Source of the DNA: Pseudomonas putida
GTDB lineage: Bacteria; Pseudomonadota; Gammaproteobacteria; Pseudomonadales; Pseudomonadaceae
Length of the DNA: 64,000 bases
NCBI RefSeq assembly: GCF_001976065.1
Contig: NZ_MNAH01000002.1
Location: 771,386-835,385 of the forward strand
Direction: 5' to 3'
Of this stretch, positions 9,041-17,545 are shown piece after piece. Position numbers and translations under genes: made by a program. Position 1 is the stretch's first letter; every line of letters starts with the position of its first letter. A model generated the notes under the pieces. It did no database searches. It saw only the letters and a program-made list of their open reading frames with translations, and was not told the DNA's origin.

Positions 9041-10063
9041 TCAGGCAGGTTCGACTTGCAGGGCAACCCTTTCGCGACATGGGCATTCGTCCATGTAGCG
9101 GTGTGCTTCGACAAACTCGGTAAACGGGAAGACCCGGGTCTTGAGCGGTAGCAGCACGCGATCGGCGGTCAGCTGGTTGATATCGCGCAAGGCACGTTGC
9201 AGTGCGACCTGGTCCTGGATGATGCCCAGTTCCGGCTTGCCGGTGAAGTTGCCGATGCAGTGGACGAAGAACTGAATGTTCTTCTGGAACGCCGCACACG
9301 CCGGGAATGGGGTCTGGTTACCACCTTGCAGGCCGTACAAGACCAGGCTGCCGCGAGGCGCCAGTACGTCGCCGAGCAAGGACATCTGCGGGCCACCCAA
9401 ACCATCGAACACCACATCCACGCCGCGGTTGTCGGTGATCTTGTTGATCCGCATCAGCAGATCTTCTTCCTCGGTGACGATGACTTTCTCGGCACCCAGC
9501 GACAGCAGGTATTCACGCTCGTCCGCGGACTTGGTCGCGGCGATCACTCGTACGCCCAGGGCCTTGCCCAATTGCACGAAGGAAGGGCCGGCGCAGTGAC
9601 TGGCGTCGGTAACCAAGGCAAATTGGCCGGGCTTGACCCGTGCCAAATCGACATAGCCAAAGTAGGCAATCAACAACGGCGTGTAATGCACGCTGGCTTC
9701 GATCGGGCTGAGTACATCAGGGTATCGGGTCAGCGACGAGCGCGGCAGCACAATCAGCTCCCCGTAGACCGGATAATCGTTTGGGCTCTGGGCCGGGAAA
9801 CTGGCAACCTTGTCACCGACTGCCAGGTCATCGACACCCTCACCGACAGCGGTGACGATACCGGCCATCTCCTGGCCAATACCCGCAGGCAGACGGGCGT
9901 GTGACGACGCCAGGTTCTGGCGCCAGAGAGTGTCGTACCAGCTGATGCCAATGGCTTCGACGCGCACCTGCACTTCGCCCGGTGCAGGCAGAGCAGCCGC
10001 ATGCTCTTCGCATTTGAGCACCTCGGCTGAACCAAACTTGTGAAAACGGATCGTGCGGGACAT
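9041..10063 (-). CDS. mexS: MexS, zinc-type NADPH:quinone-like oxidoreductase
   Basis: The 340-residue protein is a medium-chain dehydrogenase/reductase of the quinone oxidoreductase branch. It has a GroES-like N-terminal domain with ISWYDTLWRQ and GQEMAGIVTAVGEGV, and a Rossmann domain containing VVFDGLGGPQMSLLGDVLAPRG. It lacks the cysteine cluster of zinc alcohol dehydrogenases. Its position, divergent from mexT and upstream of mexEF-oprN, matches P. aeruginosa mexS. There, loss of MexS turns on the efflux operon through MexT, probably because an electrophilic or disulfide stress metabolite builds up. The ATG at 10063 was preferred over the upstream in-frame start because family proteins begin with MSRTIRF-like sequence. 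Confidence 0.88.
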   Translation of the reverse strand: MSRTIRFHKFGSAEVLKCEEHAAALPAPGEVQVRVEAIGISWYDTLWRQNLASSHARLPAGIGQEMAGIVTAVGEGVDDLAVGDKVASFPAQSPNDYPVYGELIVLPRSSLTRYPDVLSPIEASVHYTPLLIAYFGYVDLARVKPGQFALVTDASHCAGPSFVQLGKALGVRVIAATKSADEREYLLSLGAEKVIVTEEEDLLMRINKITDNRGVDVVFDGLGGPQMSLLGDVLAPRGSLVLYGLQGGNQTPFPACAAFQKNIQFFVHCIGNFTGKPELGIIQDQVALQRALRDINQLTADRVLLPLKTRVFPFTEFVEAHRYMDECPCRERVALQVEPA

Positions 10064-10332
10064 CGCAAACCTCGCCAATTGAACCTCTAATGCCTTGAAC
10101 TCTAGCTGGGCTTTCAACCCAACACTATCAGTGGCTATTAATAGTCGACATGCCTGTCATTGATTCCGCAGCTGCGGCGACATCGTCAAATGTCGCTAGA
10201 AACCGAAGCCGCCTTTGTGGGAAAACTGAATTACTCGGTGCAGAGTACCAGCCTTTACCCTTAATATTCCTGCTGGCCATTGTTCCCATATGGCCGCTCA
10301 CGTCAAGTTTGCTGACTCTGCCAGGACTCAAG
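10064..10332. promoter_or_regulatory. Divergent mexS/mexT promoter region
   Basis: This 269-bp region separates the divergent mexS and mexT starts and should carry both promoters. It contains the MexT-box candidate listed separately. No other gene fits here. Confidence 0.7.
10141..10164 (-). promoter_or_regulatory. Candidate MexT box for mexS
   Basis: The published MexT consensus, as I recall it, is ATCA-N5-GTCGAT-N4-ACYAT. On the plus strand, positions 10141-10164 read ATAGT-N4-ATGCCT-N5-TGAT. This fits both outer halves of the reversed consensus with exact spacing, while the centre is only partly matched. Confidence 0.55.
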
Positions 10333-11250
10333 ATGAATCGTAATGACCTGCGTCGTGTCGACCTGAACCTGTTGATCGTATTCGAAACCTTGATGCACGA
10401 ACGCAGCGTGACCCGTGCCGCGGAGAAACTGTTCCTCGGCCAGCCCGCCATCAGCGCGGCGCTTTCACGTTTGCGCGGGTTGTTCGACGACCCATTGTTC
10501 GTGCGTACCGGTCGCAGCATGGAACCGTCCGCGCGGGCGGTCGAGATCTTCGCCCTGCTCTCCCCCGCGCTGGATTCGATTTCCACCGCCGTCAGCCGTG
10601 CCGCCGAATTCGACCCGGCCACCAGCACCGCGGTATTTCGCATCGGGCTGTCGGACGACGTCGAATTCGCCCTGCTGCCCATGCTGCTCAAGCGGCTGCG
10701 TGCCGAATCGCCAGGCATCGTCCTGGTGGTGCGGCGAGTCAACTACATCCTGATGCCCGGCTTACTGGCTTCCGGCGAAATTTCCATCGGCGTCAGCTAC
10801 ACCACCGATCTGCCCGCCAATGCCAAGCGCAAAGTGTTGCGCCGCAGCTCGCCAAAACTGCTGCGCGCCGACACCGTGCCGGGTCCATTGAGCCTGGATG
10901 ACTTCTGCGCGCGTCCCCATGCGCTGGTGTCGTTTGCCGGTGACCTCAGTGGCTTTATCGATGAAGAGCTGGAAAAACTCGGGCGCAAGCGGCATGTGGT
11001 GCTGGCGGTGCCGCAGTTCAACGGGCTGAGCACGCTGTTGAGCGGCACCGATATCGTCGCCACCGTGCCGGACTACACGGCTGACGCGCTGACGGCGGCT
11101 GGCGGCGTGCGAGCGGAAGACCCACCCTTGCCGGTGCGCAGCTTTGAATTGCACATGGCGTGGCGGGGGTCACAGGATAATGATCCGGGGGAACGTTGGT
11201 TGCGTTCGCGGATACAGATGTTCTTCGGCGATCCGGATAGCCTGGCTTGA
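10333..11250 (+). CDS. mexT: MexT, LysR-type activator of mexEF-oprN
   Basis: The 305-residue LysR-type regulator has a helix-turn-helix at about residues 20-45 (RSVTRAAEKLFLGQPAISAA) and a full effector-binding domain. The N-terminus MNRNDLRRVDLNLLIVFETL agrees with P. aeruginosa MexT as I know it, and the length equals the functional form of that protein. No frameshift is visible; P. aeruginosa strains often carry inactivating mexT lesions. The ATG at 10333 was chosen over an in-frame start 61 codons upstream, whose extra sequence is non-conserved intergenic DNA. It activates mexEF-oprN and mexS in response to redox or electrophile stress. It is divergent from mexS and precedes mexE by 324 bp. 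Confidence 0.92.
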   Translation: MNRNDLRRVDLNLLIVFETLMHERSVTRAAEKLFLGQPAISAALSRLRGLFDDPLFVRTGRSMEPSARAVEIFALLSPALDSISTAVSRAAEFDPATSTAVFRIGLSDDVEFALLPMLLKRLRAESPGIVLVVRRVNYILMPGLLASGEISIGVSYTTDLPANAKRKVLRRSSPKLLRADTVPGPLSLDDFCARPHALVSFAGDLSGFIDEELEKLGRKRHVVLAVPQFNGLSTLLSGTDIVATVPDYTADALTAAGGVRAEDPPLPVRSFELHMAWRGSQDNDPGERWLRSRIQMFFGDPDSLA

Positions 11251-11278
11251 TCTGAAGGGTGTATTGAGGCTGATGGCC

Positions 11279-11359
11279 TCATCGCTGGCAAGCCAGCTCC
11301 TACAATGACCTTGTCGTGCACAAATCGCGAACCTGTAGGAGCTGGCTTGCCAGCGATGG
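11279..11359. repeat. Inverted REP pair between mexT and mexE
   Basis: Two opposed REP cores (about 11281-11307 and 11333-11357) lie directly downstream of the mexT stop. They could form a long hairpin at the 3' end of the mexT message. Confidence 0.85.
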
Positions 11360-11413
11360 CCGTGACGCGGCCTCAAGCCCAGACCATTGCAAATCCGGAA
11401 ACACACAATTGCC

Positions 11414-11428
11414 ATCAACCGAGTTGAT
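11414..11428 (+). promoter_or_regulatory. Nod-box-type palindrome, distal MexT site candidate
   Basis: ATCAACCGAGTTGAT has perfect 6-bp arms around a 3-bp centre and fits the LysR nod-box form ATC-N9-GAT. It lies 64 bp upstream of the second such site, about six helical turns. Confidence 0.55.
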
Positions 11429-11474
11429 CGCCTGCTGACGCAAGGCGCAGGCTAGAGAGCTGCCCAGGCCTCTC

Positions 11475-11501
11475 CTATCATTCCGAATGATAGTTACCTT
11501 C
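11475..11501 (+). promoter_or_regulatory. Nod-box-type palindrome, proximal MexT box candidate
   Basis: CTATCATT and AATGATAG (11475-11493) are perfect 8-bp arms around CCG, containing ATC-N9-GAT. From 11478 the text also follows ATCA-N5-xxxGAT-N4-ACCxT, close to the recalled MexT consensus. It lies about 75-100 bp upstream of the mexE ATG, a normal activation distance. Confidence 0.65.
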
Positions 11502-11574
11502 GCCCCATTCGATTCGTGCGATACAACCCTGCCGAGCATCATTCGCCAATCTTAATACATTGGCGGATGCATCC

Positions 11575-12828
11575 ATGGAACAGTCACTCAAACATTTGCG
11601 CTTGCCGTTGGCCATGTTGGCCGTAGTGGTGATGAGCGCCTGCGGCAAGGCACCAGAGTCTGCCGCCACCCTGCCCGCAGCCAAGGTCAGCGTCGCCAAG
11701 GTGCTGGAACAACCGGTCAACGAGTGGGACGAGTTCACCGGGCGCCTGGAAGCGCCGGAAACCGTCGAGATTCGTCCACGGGTCTCGGGCCAGATCGATG
11801 AGGTGGCCTTCACCGAAGGCGCCCTGGTCAAGAAAGGCGACCTGCTGTTCCAGATCGACCCGCGTCCATTCCAGGCTGAGGTCCGTCGCCTCGAAGCACT
11901 GGTCGCCCAGTCCCGCGCCAATGCCACCCGCAGCGAAAACGAAGCCCAGCGCGGCGAACGCCTGCGCACCAGCAATGCGATTTCTGCCGAACTGGCTGAC
12001 TCGCGCACCAGCGCTGCCCAGGAAGCCCGCGCCGCCGTCGGCGCCCTGCAGGCGCAGCTTGACCTGGCCAAATTGAACCTGAGCTTCACCCGTGTCACCG
12101 CGCCCATCAGCGGTCGCGTCAGCCGTGCGGAGATCACCGCCGGCAACCTGGTGACCGCCGATACCACCCCGTTGACCAGTGTGGTCTCCACCGACAAGGT
12201 CTACGCCTACTTCGATGCCGATGAGCGTGTGTTCCTCAAGTACACCCAGCTCGCTCGCCAGGGCAAACGCGGCGCCACCACCCCGGTGTACATGGGCCTG
12301 TCCAACGAAGACGGCAACCCGCACCAGGGCCAGATGAACTTCGTCGACAACCAGGTCAATCCGAAAACCGGCACCATCCGCGGTCGCGCCGTGTTCGACA
12401 ACAGCGACGGCAGCTATACCCCGGGCCTTTATGCGCGCCTGAAACTGGTGGGCAGCGGCACCTACAACGCCATGTTGATCAACGATGAGGCCGTGGGTAC
12501 GGACCTGGGCAAGAAATTCGTGCTGGTGATGGATGCCGACAACAAGACCGCGTATCGCGCCGTCGAGCTGGGTCCGAAAATCGAAGGCCTGCGCATCGTG
12601 CGTAACGGCCTGAACAAGGACGACACCATCATCGTCAAGGGGCTGCAGCGAGTACGTCCAGGTTCGCCCGTCACCCCTGAAGTCATCCCGATGGCCAGCG
12701 AGCAAACCCTCGCGGCCCTGGCCCAACAACGACAAGCGCTGGAAGCCAGCAACCTGCCTCAAGTCGCGCCCGCCAAGGTCGCACCGGGTGTGGTTGTGAA
12801 AGTGGCTGCTGCGACTCCACGCGGTTAA
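11575..12828 (+). CDS. mexE: MexE, RND efflux periplasmic adaptor lipoprotein
   Basis: This 417-residue membrane-fusion protein joins the MexF pump to the OprN channel. The N-terminus MEQSLKHLRLPLAMLAVVVM is followed by a lipobox (VMSAC, Cys about 22), predicting a lipid-anchored periplasmic protein. The order is the usual one: lipoyl half (VRPRVSGQI-like segment about residues 68-75 and FTEGALVKKGDLLFQIDPRP), a helical hairpin rich in Arg/Ala/Glu, the second lipoyl half (VTAPISGRVSRAEI), then beta-barrel and membrane-proximal domains. The ATG at 11575 was preferred over a TTG five codons upstream. A gap of 15 nt separates it from mexF. Confidence 0.93.
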   Translation: MEQSLKHLRLPLAMLAVVVMSACGKAPESAATLPAAKVSVAKVLEQPVNEWDEFTGRLEAPETVEIRPRVSGQIDEVAFTEGALVKKGDLLFQIDPRPFQAEVRRLEALVAQSRANATRSENEAQRGERLRTSNAISAELADSRTSAAQEARAAVGALQAQLDLAKLNLSFTRVTAPISGRVSRAEITAGNLVTADTTPLTSVVSTDKVYAYFDADERVFLKYTQLARQGKRGATTPVYMGLSNEDGNPHQGQMNFVDNQVNPKTGTIRGRAVFDNSDGSYTPGLYARLKLVGSGTYNAMLINDEAVGTDLGKKFVLVMDADNKTAYRAVELGPKIEGLRIVRNGLNKDDTIIVKGLQRVRPGSPVTPEVIPMASEQTLAALAQQRQALEASNLPQVAPAKVAPGVVVKVAAATPRG

Positions 12829-12843
12829 GGGATAACGACTCCG

Positions 12844-15800
12844 ATGAATTTTTCCCAATTCTTCATTTCACGGCCGATCTTCGCCGCAGTGCTGTCGCTG
12901 CTGATCCTGATCGCCGGCGCGATCTCGCTGTTCCAGCTGCCGATCAGCGAATACCCGGAAGTGGTGCCACCGACCGTTGTGGTGCGCGCCAACTTCCCCG
13001 GTGCCAACCCGAAAGTCATCGGTGAAACCGTGGCGGCTCCCCTGGAGCAAGCCATTACCGGCGTCGAGAACATGCTGTACATGTCCTCGCAGTCGACCGC
13101 CGACGGCAAGATCACCCTGACCATCACCTTCGCCCTGGGCACTGACCTGGACAACGCCCAGGTGCAGGTGCAGAACCGCGTGACCCGGACCGAGCCAAAA
13201 CTGCCCGAGGAAGTGACGCGCATCGGTATCACCGTGGACAAGGCGTCGCCCGACCTGACGATGGTGGTGCACCTGACCTCGCCAGACAAACGCTACGACA
13301 TGCTGTATCTGTCCAACTACGCGATCCTCAACATCAAGGATGAGTTGGCGCGCCTGGGCGGTGTCGGTGATGTGCAGCTGTTTGGCATGGGCGACTACTC
13401 GCTGCGTGTCTGGCTCGATCCGAACAAGACCGCGTCGCGCAACCTCACCGCCACTGACGTTGTCACCGCCATTCGCGAGCAGAACCGCCAGGTGGCCGCC
13501 GGTGCATTGGGCGCTCCCCCTGCCCCGAATGCGCAAAGCTTCCAGCTGTCCGTCAACACCCAGGGCCGCTTGGTCAGCGAGGAGGAATTCGAGAACATCA
13601 TCATTCGCTCTGGCGACAATGGTGAGATCACCCGCCTCAAGGACATCGCCCGCGTCGAGCTGGGCTCCAGCCAGTACGCATTGCGCTCGCTGCTGAACAA
13701 CCAGCCGGCAGTGGCAATCCCGATCTTCCAGCGCCCGGGCTCCAACGCCATCGAGATCTCCAACGAAGTCCGGGCAAAAATGGCCGAACTTAAGAAGAGT
13801 TTCCCCGAAGGCATGGACTTCAGCATCGTCTATGACCCGACGATCTTCGTGCGCGGCTCCATCGAAGCGGTGGTTCACACCCTGTTCGAAGCGCTGATCC
13901 TCGTGGTCCTTGTGGTGATCCTGTTCCTGCAGACCTGGCGTGCCTCGATCATTCCGTTGGTGGCGGTGCCGGTATCGCTGATCGGTACCTTTGCCGTGAT
14001 GCACCTGTTCGGCTTCTCGTTGAACGCCCTGTCGCTGTTCGGCCTGGTACTGGCGATCGGTATCGTGGTGGACGATGCGATCGTGGTGGTGGAGAACGTC
14101 GAACGGAACATCGAACTGGGGCTCACCCCGGTCGAAGCCACCAAGCGCGCCATGCGTGAAGTGACCGGCCCGATCATCGCCACGGCCCTGGTGCTCTGTG
14201 CGGTGTTCGTACCGGCAGCCTTCATCTCCGGGTTGACCGGGCAGTTCTACAAGCAGTTCGCCCTGACCATTGCCATTTCGACGGTGATCTCGGCCTTCAA
14301 CTCCCTGACCCTGTCGCCGGCACTGGCGGCCGTGCTGCTCAAAGGTCATGACGCACCCAAGGACCGTTTCTCCAAGGTCCTGGACACGATGTTCGGCGGC
14401 TGGTTGTTCCGTCCGTTCAACCGCTTCTTCGAAAAGGCCAGCCACGGTTATGTCGGCACCGTTGCCCGCGTGATCCGCTCAAGCGGCATCGCCCTGCTGC
14501 TGTACGCAGGCCTCATGGTGCTGACGTTCTTCGGTTTCTCCAGCACCCCGACCGGTTTCGTGCCCGGCCAGGACAAGCAATACCTGGTGGCCTTCGCCCA
14601 GTTGCCGGATGCCTCGAGCCTGGACCGCACCGAAGACGTGATCAAGCGCATGTCCGACCTGGCCCTGAAACAGCCTGGCGTGGAAAGCGCGGTGGCCTTC
14701 CCTGGCCTGTCGATCAACGGCTTCACCAACAGCCCGAACGCCGGCATCGTGTTCGTGACCTTGAAACCCTTCGAAGAGCGCAAGGACCCGAGCATGTCCG
14801 CCGGTGCGATTGCCGGTGCCTTGAATGGCCAGTACGCGGACATCCAGGAAGCCTACATGGCGATTTTCCCACCGCCGCCGGTACAAGGCCTGGGCACCAT
14901 CGGTGGTTTCCGCCTGCAGATCGAAGACCGGGGCAACCTGGGCTACGAAGAGCTGTACAAGGAAACCATGAACATCATCGCCAAGAGCCACAGCGTTCCG
15001 GAACTGGCAGGCCTGTTCACCAGCTACACGGTGAACGTGCCGCAGGTCGATGCAGCCATCGACCGGGAAAAAGCCAAGACCCACGGCGTGGCCGTCAGCG
15101 ACATCTTCGACACCCTGCAGATCTACCTGGGTTCGCTGTATGCCAACGACTTCAACCGTTTCGGCCGCACCTATCAGGTCAACGTCCAGGCGGAGCAGCA
15201 GTTCCGTCTGGAGTCCGACCAGATCGGTCAGCTCAAAGTGCGTAACAACAAAGGCGAGATGATCCCGCTGGCGACCTTCATCAAGGTCAGCGACACCTCG
15301 GGCCCCGATCGCGTCTCCCATTACAACGGTTTCGTCACTGCGGAAATCAACGGTGCCGCAGCTCCCGGCTATAGCTCCGGCCAAGCGGAAAAAGCCATCG
15401 AGAAACTGCTCAAGGAAGAACTTCCCAACGGCATGACCTACGAATGGACCGACCTGACCTACCAGCAGATCCTGTCCGGCAACACCGCGCTGTTCGTCTT
15501 CCCGCTCTGCGTACTGCTGGCGTTCCTGGTGCTCGCAGCGCAGTACGAAAGCTGGAGCCTGCCGCTGGCGGTGATCCTGATCGTGCCGATGACCCTGCTC
15601 TCGGCCATTACCGGTGTGATTGCTTCGGGAGGCGACAACAACATCTTCACCCAGATCGGCTTGATCGTACTGGTGGGGCTTGCCTGCAAGAACGCGATCC
15701 TGATCGTCGAGTTCGCCAAGGACAAACAGCTCGAAGGCATGAATCCGCTGGCCGCGGTCCTGGAAGCCTGCCGCCTGCGTCTGCGACCCATCCTGATGAC

Positions 15801-16023
15801 CTCCTTCGCGTTCATCATGGGTGTGGTGCCACTGGTGTTCTCCAGCGGTGCCGGTGCCGAGATGCGTCACGCCATGGGTGTGGCGGTGTTCTCCGGGATG
15901 CTCGGGGTGACCTTCTTCGGTCTGCTGCTGACGCCGGTGTTCTATGTACTGATTCGCAACTTTGTCGAGCGCGGCCAAGCGCGCAAAGCCAACAAGGCCG
16001 CCCTGAAGCTGGAGTCGCACTGA
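12844..16023 (+). CDS. mexF: MexF, RND multidrug efflux transporter
   Basis: The 1059-residue inner-membrane transporter of the HAE1 RND family is full length. It has 12 predicted membrane helices, two large periplasmic loops, and the proton-relay pair Asp-Asp at about residues 410-411 in IGIVVDDAIVVVENVE. The N-terminus MNFSQFFISRPIFAAVLSLL is typical. In P. aeruginosa, MexEF-OprN exports chloramphenicol, fluoroquinolones, trimethoprim and quorum-sensing precursors; the substrates here are inferred. The stop codon overlaps the oprN start by one base (TGATG), so translation is probably coupled. Confidence 0.95.
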   Translation: MNFSQFFISRPIFAAVLSLLILIAGAISLFQLPISEYPEVVPPTVVVRANFPGANPKVIGETVAAPLEQAITGVENMLYMSSQSTADGKITLTITFALGTDLDNAQVQVQNRVTRTEPKLPEEVTRIGITVDKASPDLTMVVHLTSPDKRYDMLYLSNYAILNIKDELARLGGVGDVQLFGMGDYSLRVWLDPNKTASRNLTATDVVTAIREQNRQVAAGALGAPPAPNAQSFQLSVNTQGRLVSEEEFENIIIRSGDNGEITRLKDIARVELGSSQYALRSLLNNQPAVAIPIFQRPGSNAIEISNEVRAKMAELKKSFPEGMDFSIVYDPTIFVRGSIEAVVHTLFEALILVVLVVILFLQTWRASIIPLVAVPVSLIGTFAVMHLFGFSLNALSLFGLVLAIGIVVDDAIVVVENVERNIELGLTPVEATKRAMREVTGPIIATALVLCAVFVPAAFISGLTGQFYKQFALTIAISTVISAFNSLTLSPALAAVLLKGHDAPKDRFSKVLDTMFGGWLFRPFNRFFEKASHGYVGTVARVIRSSGIALLLYAGLMVLTFFGFSSTPTGFVPGQDKQYLVAFAQLPDASSLDRTEDVIKRMSDLALKQPGVESAVAFPGLSINGFTNSPNAGIVFVTLKPFEERKDPSMSAGAIAGALNGQYADIQEAYMAIFPPPPVQGLGTIGGFRLQIEDRGNLGYEELYKETMNIIAKSHSVPELAGLFTSYTVNVPQVDAAIDREKAKTHGVAVSDIFDTLQIYLGSLYANDFNRFGRTYQVNVQAEQQFRLESDQIGQLKVRNNKGEMIPLATFIKVSDTSGPDRVSHYNGFVTAEINGAAAPGYSSGQAEKAIEKLLKEELPNGMTYEWTDLTYQQILSGNTALFVFPLCVLLAFLVLAAQYESWSLPLAVILIVPMTLLSAITGVIASGGDNNIFTQIGLIVLVGLACKNAILIVEFAKDKQLEGMNPLAAVLEACRLRLRPILMTSFAFIMGVVPLVFSSGAGAEMRHAMGVAVFSGMLGVTFFGLLLTPVFYVLIRNFVERGQARKANKAALKLESH

Positions 16024-17444
16024 TGAGTTTGAAAGCTTTCCTGCCGAGCCTGCTGGCATTGGCGCTAAGCGCCTGTGCCGTGGGCCCCGACTACAAGACC
16101 CCGGTCACTGAACCGGCGAATATCACCACGGCCACCGACGGCGCTGCCGGCCAGAAGAACTTTGACCGCTCGCGTTTCGAAGGCATCTGGTGGCAGCAGT
16201 TCGAAGACCCGACGCTCAACCAGTTGGTGACCGAGTCCCTCAAGGGCAACCGCGACCTGCGCGTCGCGTTCGCCCGCTGGAAGGCGGCCCGGGCGATCCG
16301 TGATGACGTCAGCAATGACGCCATGCCGACCATCACCAGCCGGGTCAGCAGTGACCTTGGCAAAGGGCAGATACCGGGCGAGACCACCGACCGGGTCAAT
16401 CAGGAGCGCTACGACCTGGGCCTGGACATGGCCTGGGAGATCGACCTGTTCGGCCGCATCCAGCGCAACCTGGAATCGGCCAACGCCGAGCAGCAGGCGT
16501 TTGAAGCCGACCTGTACCAACTGCAAGTGACCATGATCGCCGAACTGGTGGACGCCTACGGCCAACTGCGAGGTGCGCAGCTGCGCGAGAAAATCGCCCT
16601 GGCCAACCTTGAAAACCAGCAGGAGTCACGCAAGATCACCATCAGCCTGCGCGATGCCGGCGTCGGCGATCAGCTTGATGTGGAACGCGCCGACGCACGC
16701 CTGGCCTCGGTCGAAGCCAGCGTGCCGCAATTGCAGGCCGAGCAGGTCCGGCAGAAAAACCGTATCGCCACCCTGCTGGGCGAACGTCCGGACAAGTTGA
16801 CCGTGGACCTGAGCCCGAAAAACTTGCCGGCCATTGCCAAGGCCCTGCCGATTGGCGATCCGGGCGAACTGCTGCAACGCCGTCCGGACATTCGCAGCGC
16901 CGAACGCCAGCTCGCGTCGGCCACGGCGCGTATCGGCGTAGCCAAGGCCGATCTGTTTCCGCGCGTCAGCCTCAGCGGCTTCCTGGGCTTCACCGCCGGG
17001 CGTGGTTCGCAGATCGGTTCCTCGGCGGCCAATGCCTGGGCACTGGGCCCGAGCATCACCTGGGCGGCCTTTGACCTGGGCAGCGTACGCGCCCGTTTGC
17101 GCGGCGCCGATGCCGATGCCGAAGGCGCCCTTGCCACTTATGAGCAGCAAGTATTACTGGCTCTGGAAGAATCGGAGAACGCCTTCAGCGACTATGGCAA
17201 GCGCCAGCAGCGGCTGATTTCGCTGATTCGCCAGAGCGAATCGAGCCGCTCCGCCGCCGACCTCGCCGAGATCCGCTACCGCGAAGGCACCGCCGACTTC
17301 CTCGTGCTGCTCGATGCCCAGCGTGAGCGCCTGGCCGCCGAAGACACCCAGGCCCAGGCCGAAGTCGACCTGTATCGCGGCATCGTCGCGATCTACAAGG
17401 CCCTCGGTGGTGGCTGGCAACCGGAGACGGTGGCCAGCAAGTAA
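16023..17444 (+). CDS. oprN: OprN, outer-membrane efflux channel lipoprotein
   Basis: This 473-residue TolC-like outer-membrane factor of the NodT/OprM lipoprotein family completes the MexEF-OprN pump. It has a lipobox (ALSAC, Cys about 18), the family opening VGPDYK, two repeats of outer-membrane efflux helices, the signature LLQRRPDIRSAERQLASA near residue 280, and an inter-repeat segment with alternating Arg/Ala/Glu. The start was set at 16023, overlapping the mexF stop. The reading frame stays open far upstream inside mexF, but that is only shadow sequence. Confidence 0.93.
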   Translation: MSLKAFLPSLLALALSACAVGPDYKTPVTEPANITTATDGAAGQKNFDRSRFEGIWWQQFEDPTLNQLVTESLKGNRDLRVAFARWKAARAIRDDVSNDAMPTITSRVSSDLGKGQIPGETTDRVNQERYDLGLDMAWEIDLFGRIQRNLESANAEQQAFEADLYQLQVTMIAELVDAYGQLRGAQLREKIALANLENQQESRKITISLRDAGVGDQLDVERADARLASVEASVPQLQAEQVRQKNRIATLLGERPDKLTVDLSPKNLPAIAKALPIGDPGELLQRRPDIRSAERQLASATARIGVAKADLFPRVSLSGFLGFTAGRGSQIGSSAANAWALGPSITWAAFDLGSVRARLRGADADAEGALATYEQQVLLALEESENAFSDYGKRQQRLISLIRQSESSRSAADLAEIRYREGTADFLVLLDAQRERLAAEDTQAQAEVDLYRGIVAIYKALGGGWQPETVASK

Positions 17445-17491
17445 GCGTCTTTAAAGAGCTCCTTTGGTTGGCCGCAACCAACCAATTTTTT

Positions 17492-17527
17492 AGCCCTGCG
17501 CCTCATTCGGTCGCGGGGCTTTTTTTT
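17492..17527 (+). terminator. mexEF-oprN terminator
   Basis: A 9-bp stem (AGCCCTGCG with CGCGGGGCT, one G-U pair) is followed by eight T residues. A smaller hairpin (TTGGTTG with CAACCAA, about 17464-17481) with its own T-run lies just upstream, so termination after oprN looks double. Confidence 0.9.
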
Positions 17528-17545
17528 GCCAAAAAAACACCTCCC

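Larger units (their letters stand above)
11251..11574 (+). promoter_or_regulatory. mexT-mexE intergenic region with mexE promoter
   Basis: This 324-bp gap holds an inverted REP pair in its first third (separating mexT transcription from mexE) and two nod-box-type palindromes in its last half. The mexE promoter must lie between about 11430 and 11560. No gene is present. Confidence 0.75.

Noticed and set aside
15444..17444. oprN starting 193 codons earlier, inside mexF
   Set aside because: The open frame is only a shadow within mexF. The lipobox and the MSLKAF start at 16023 fit the family.
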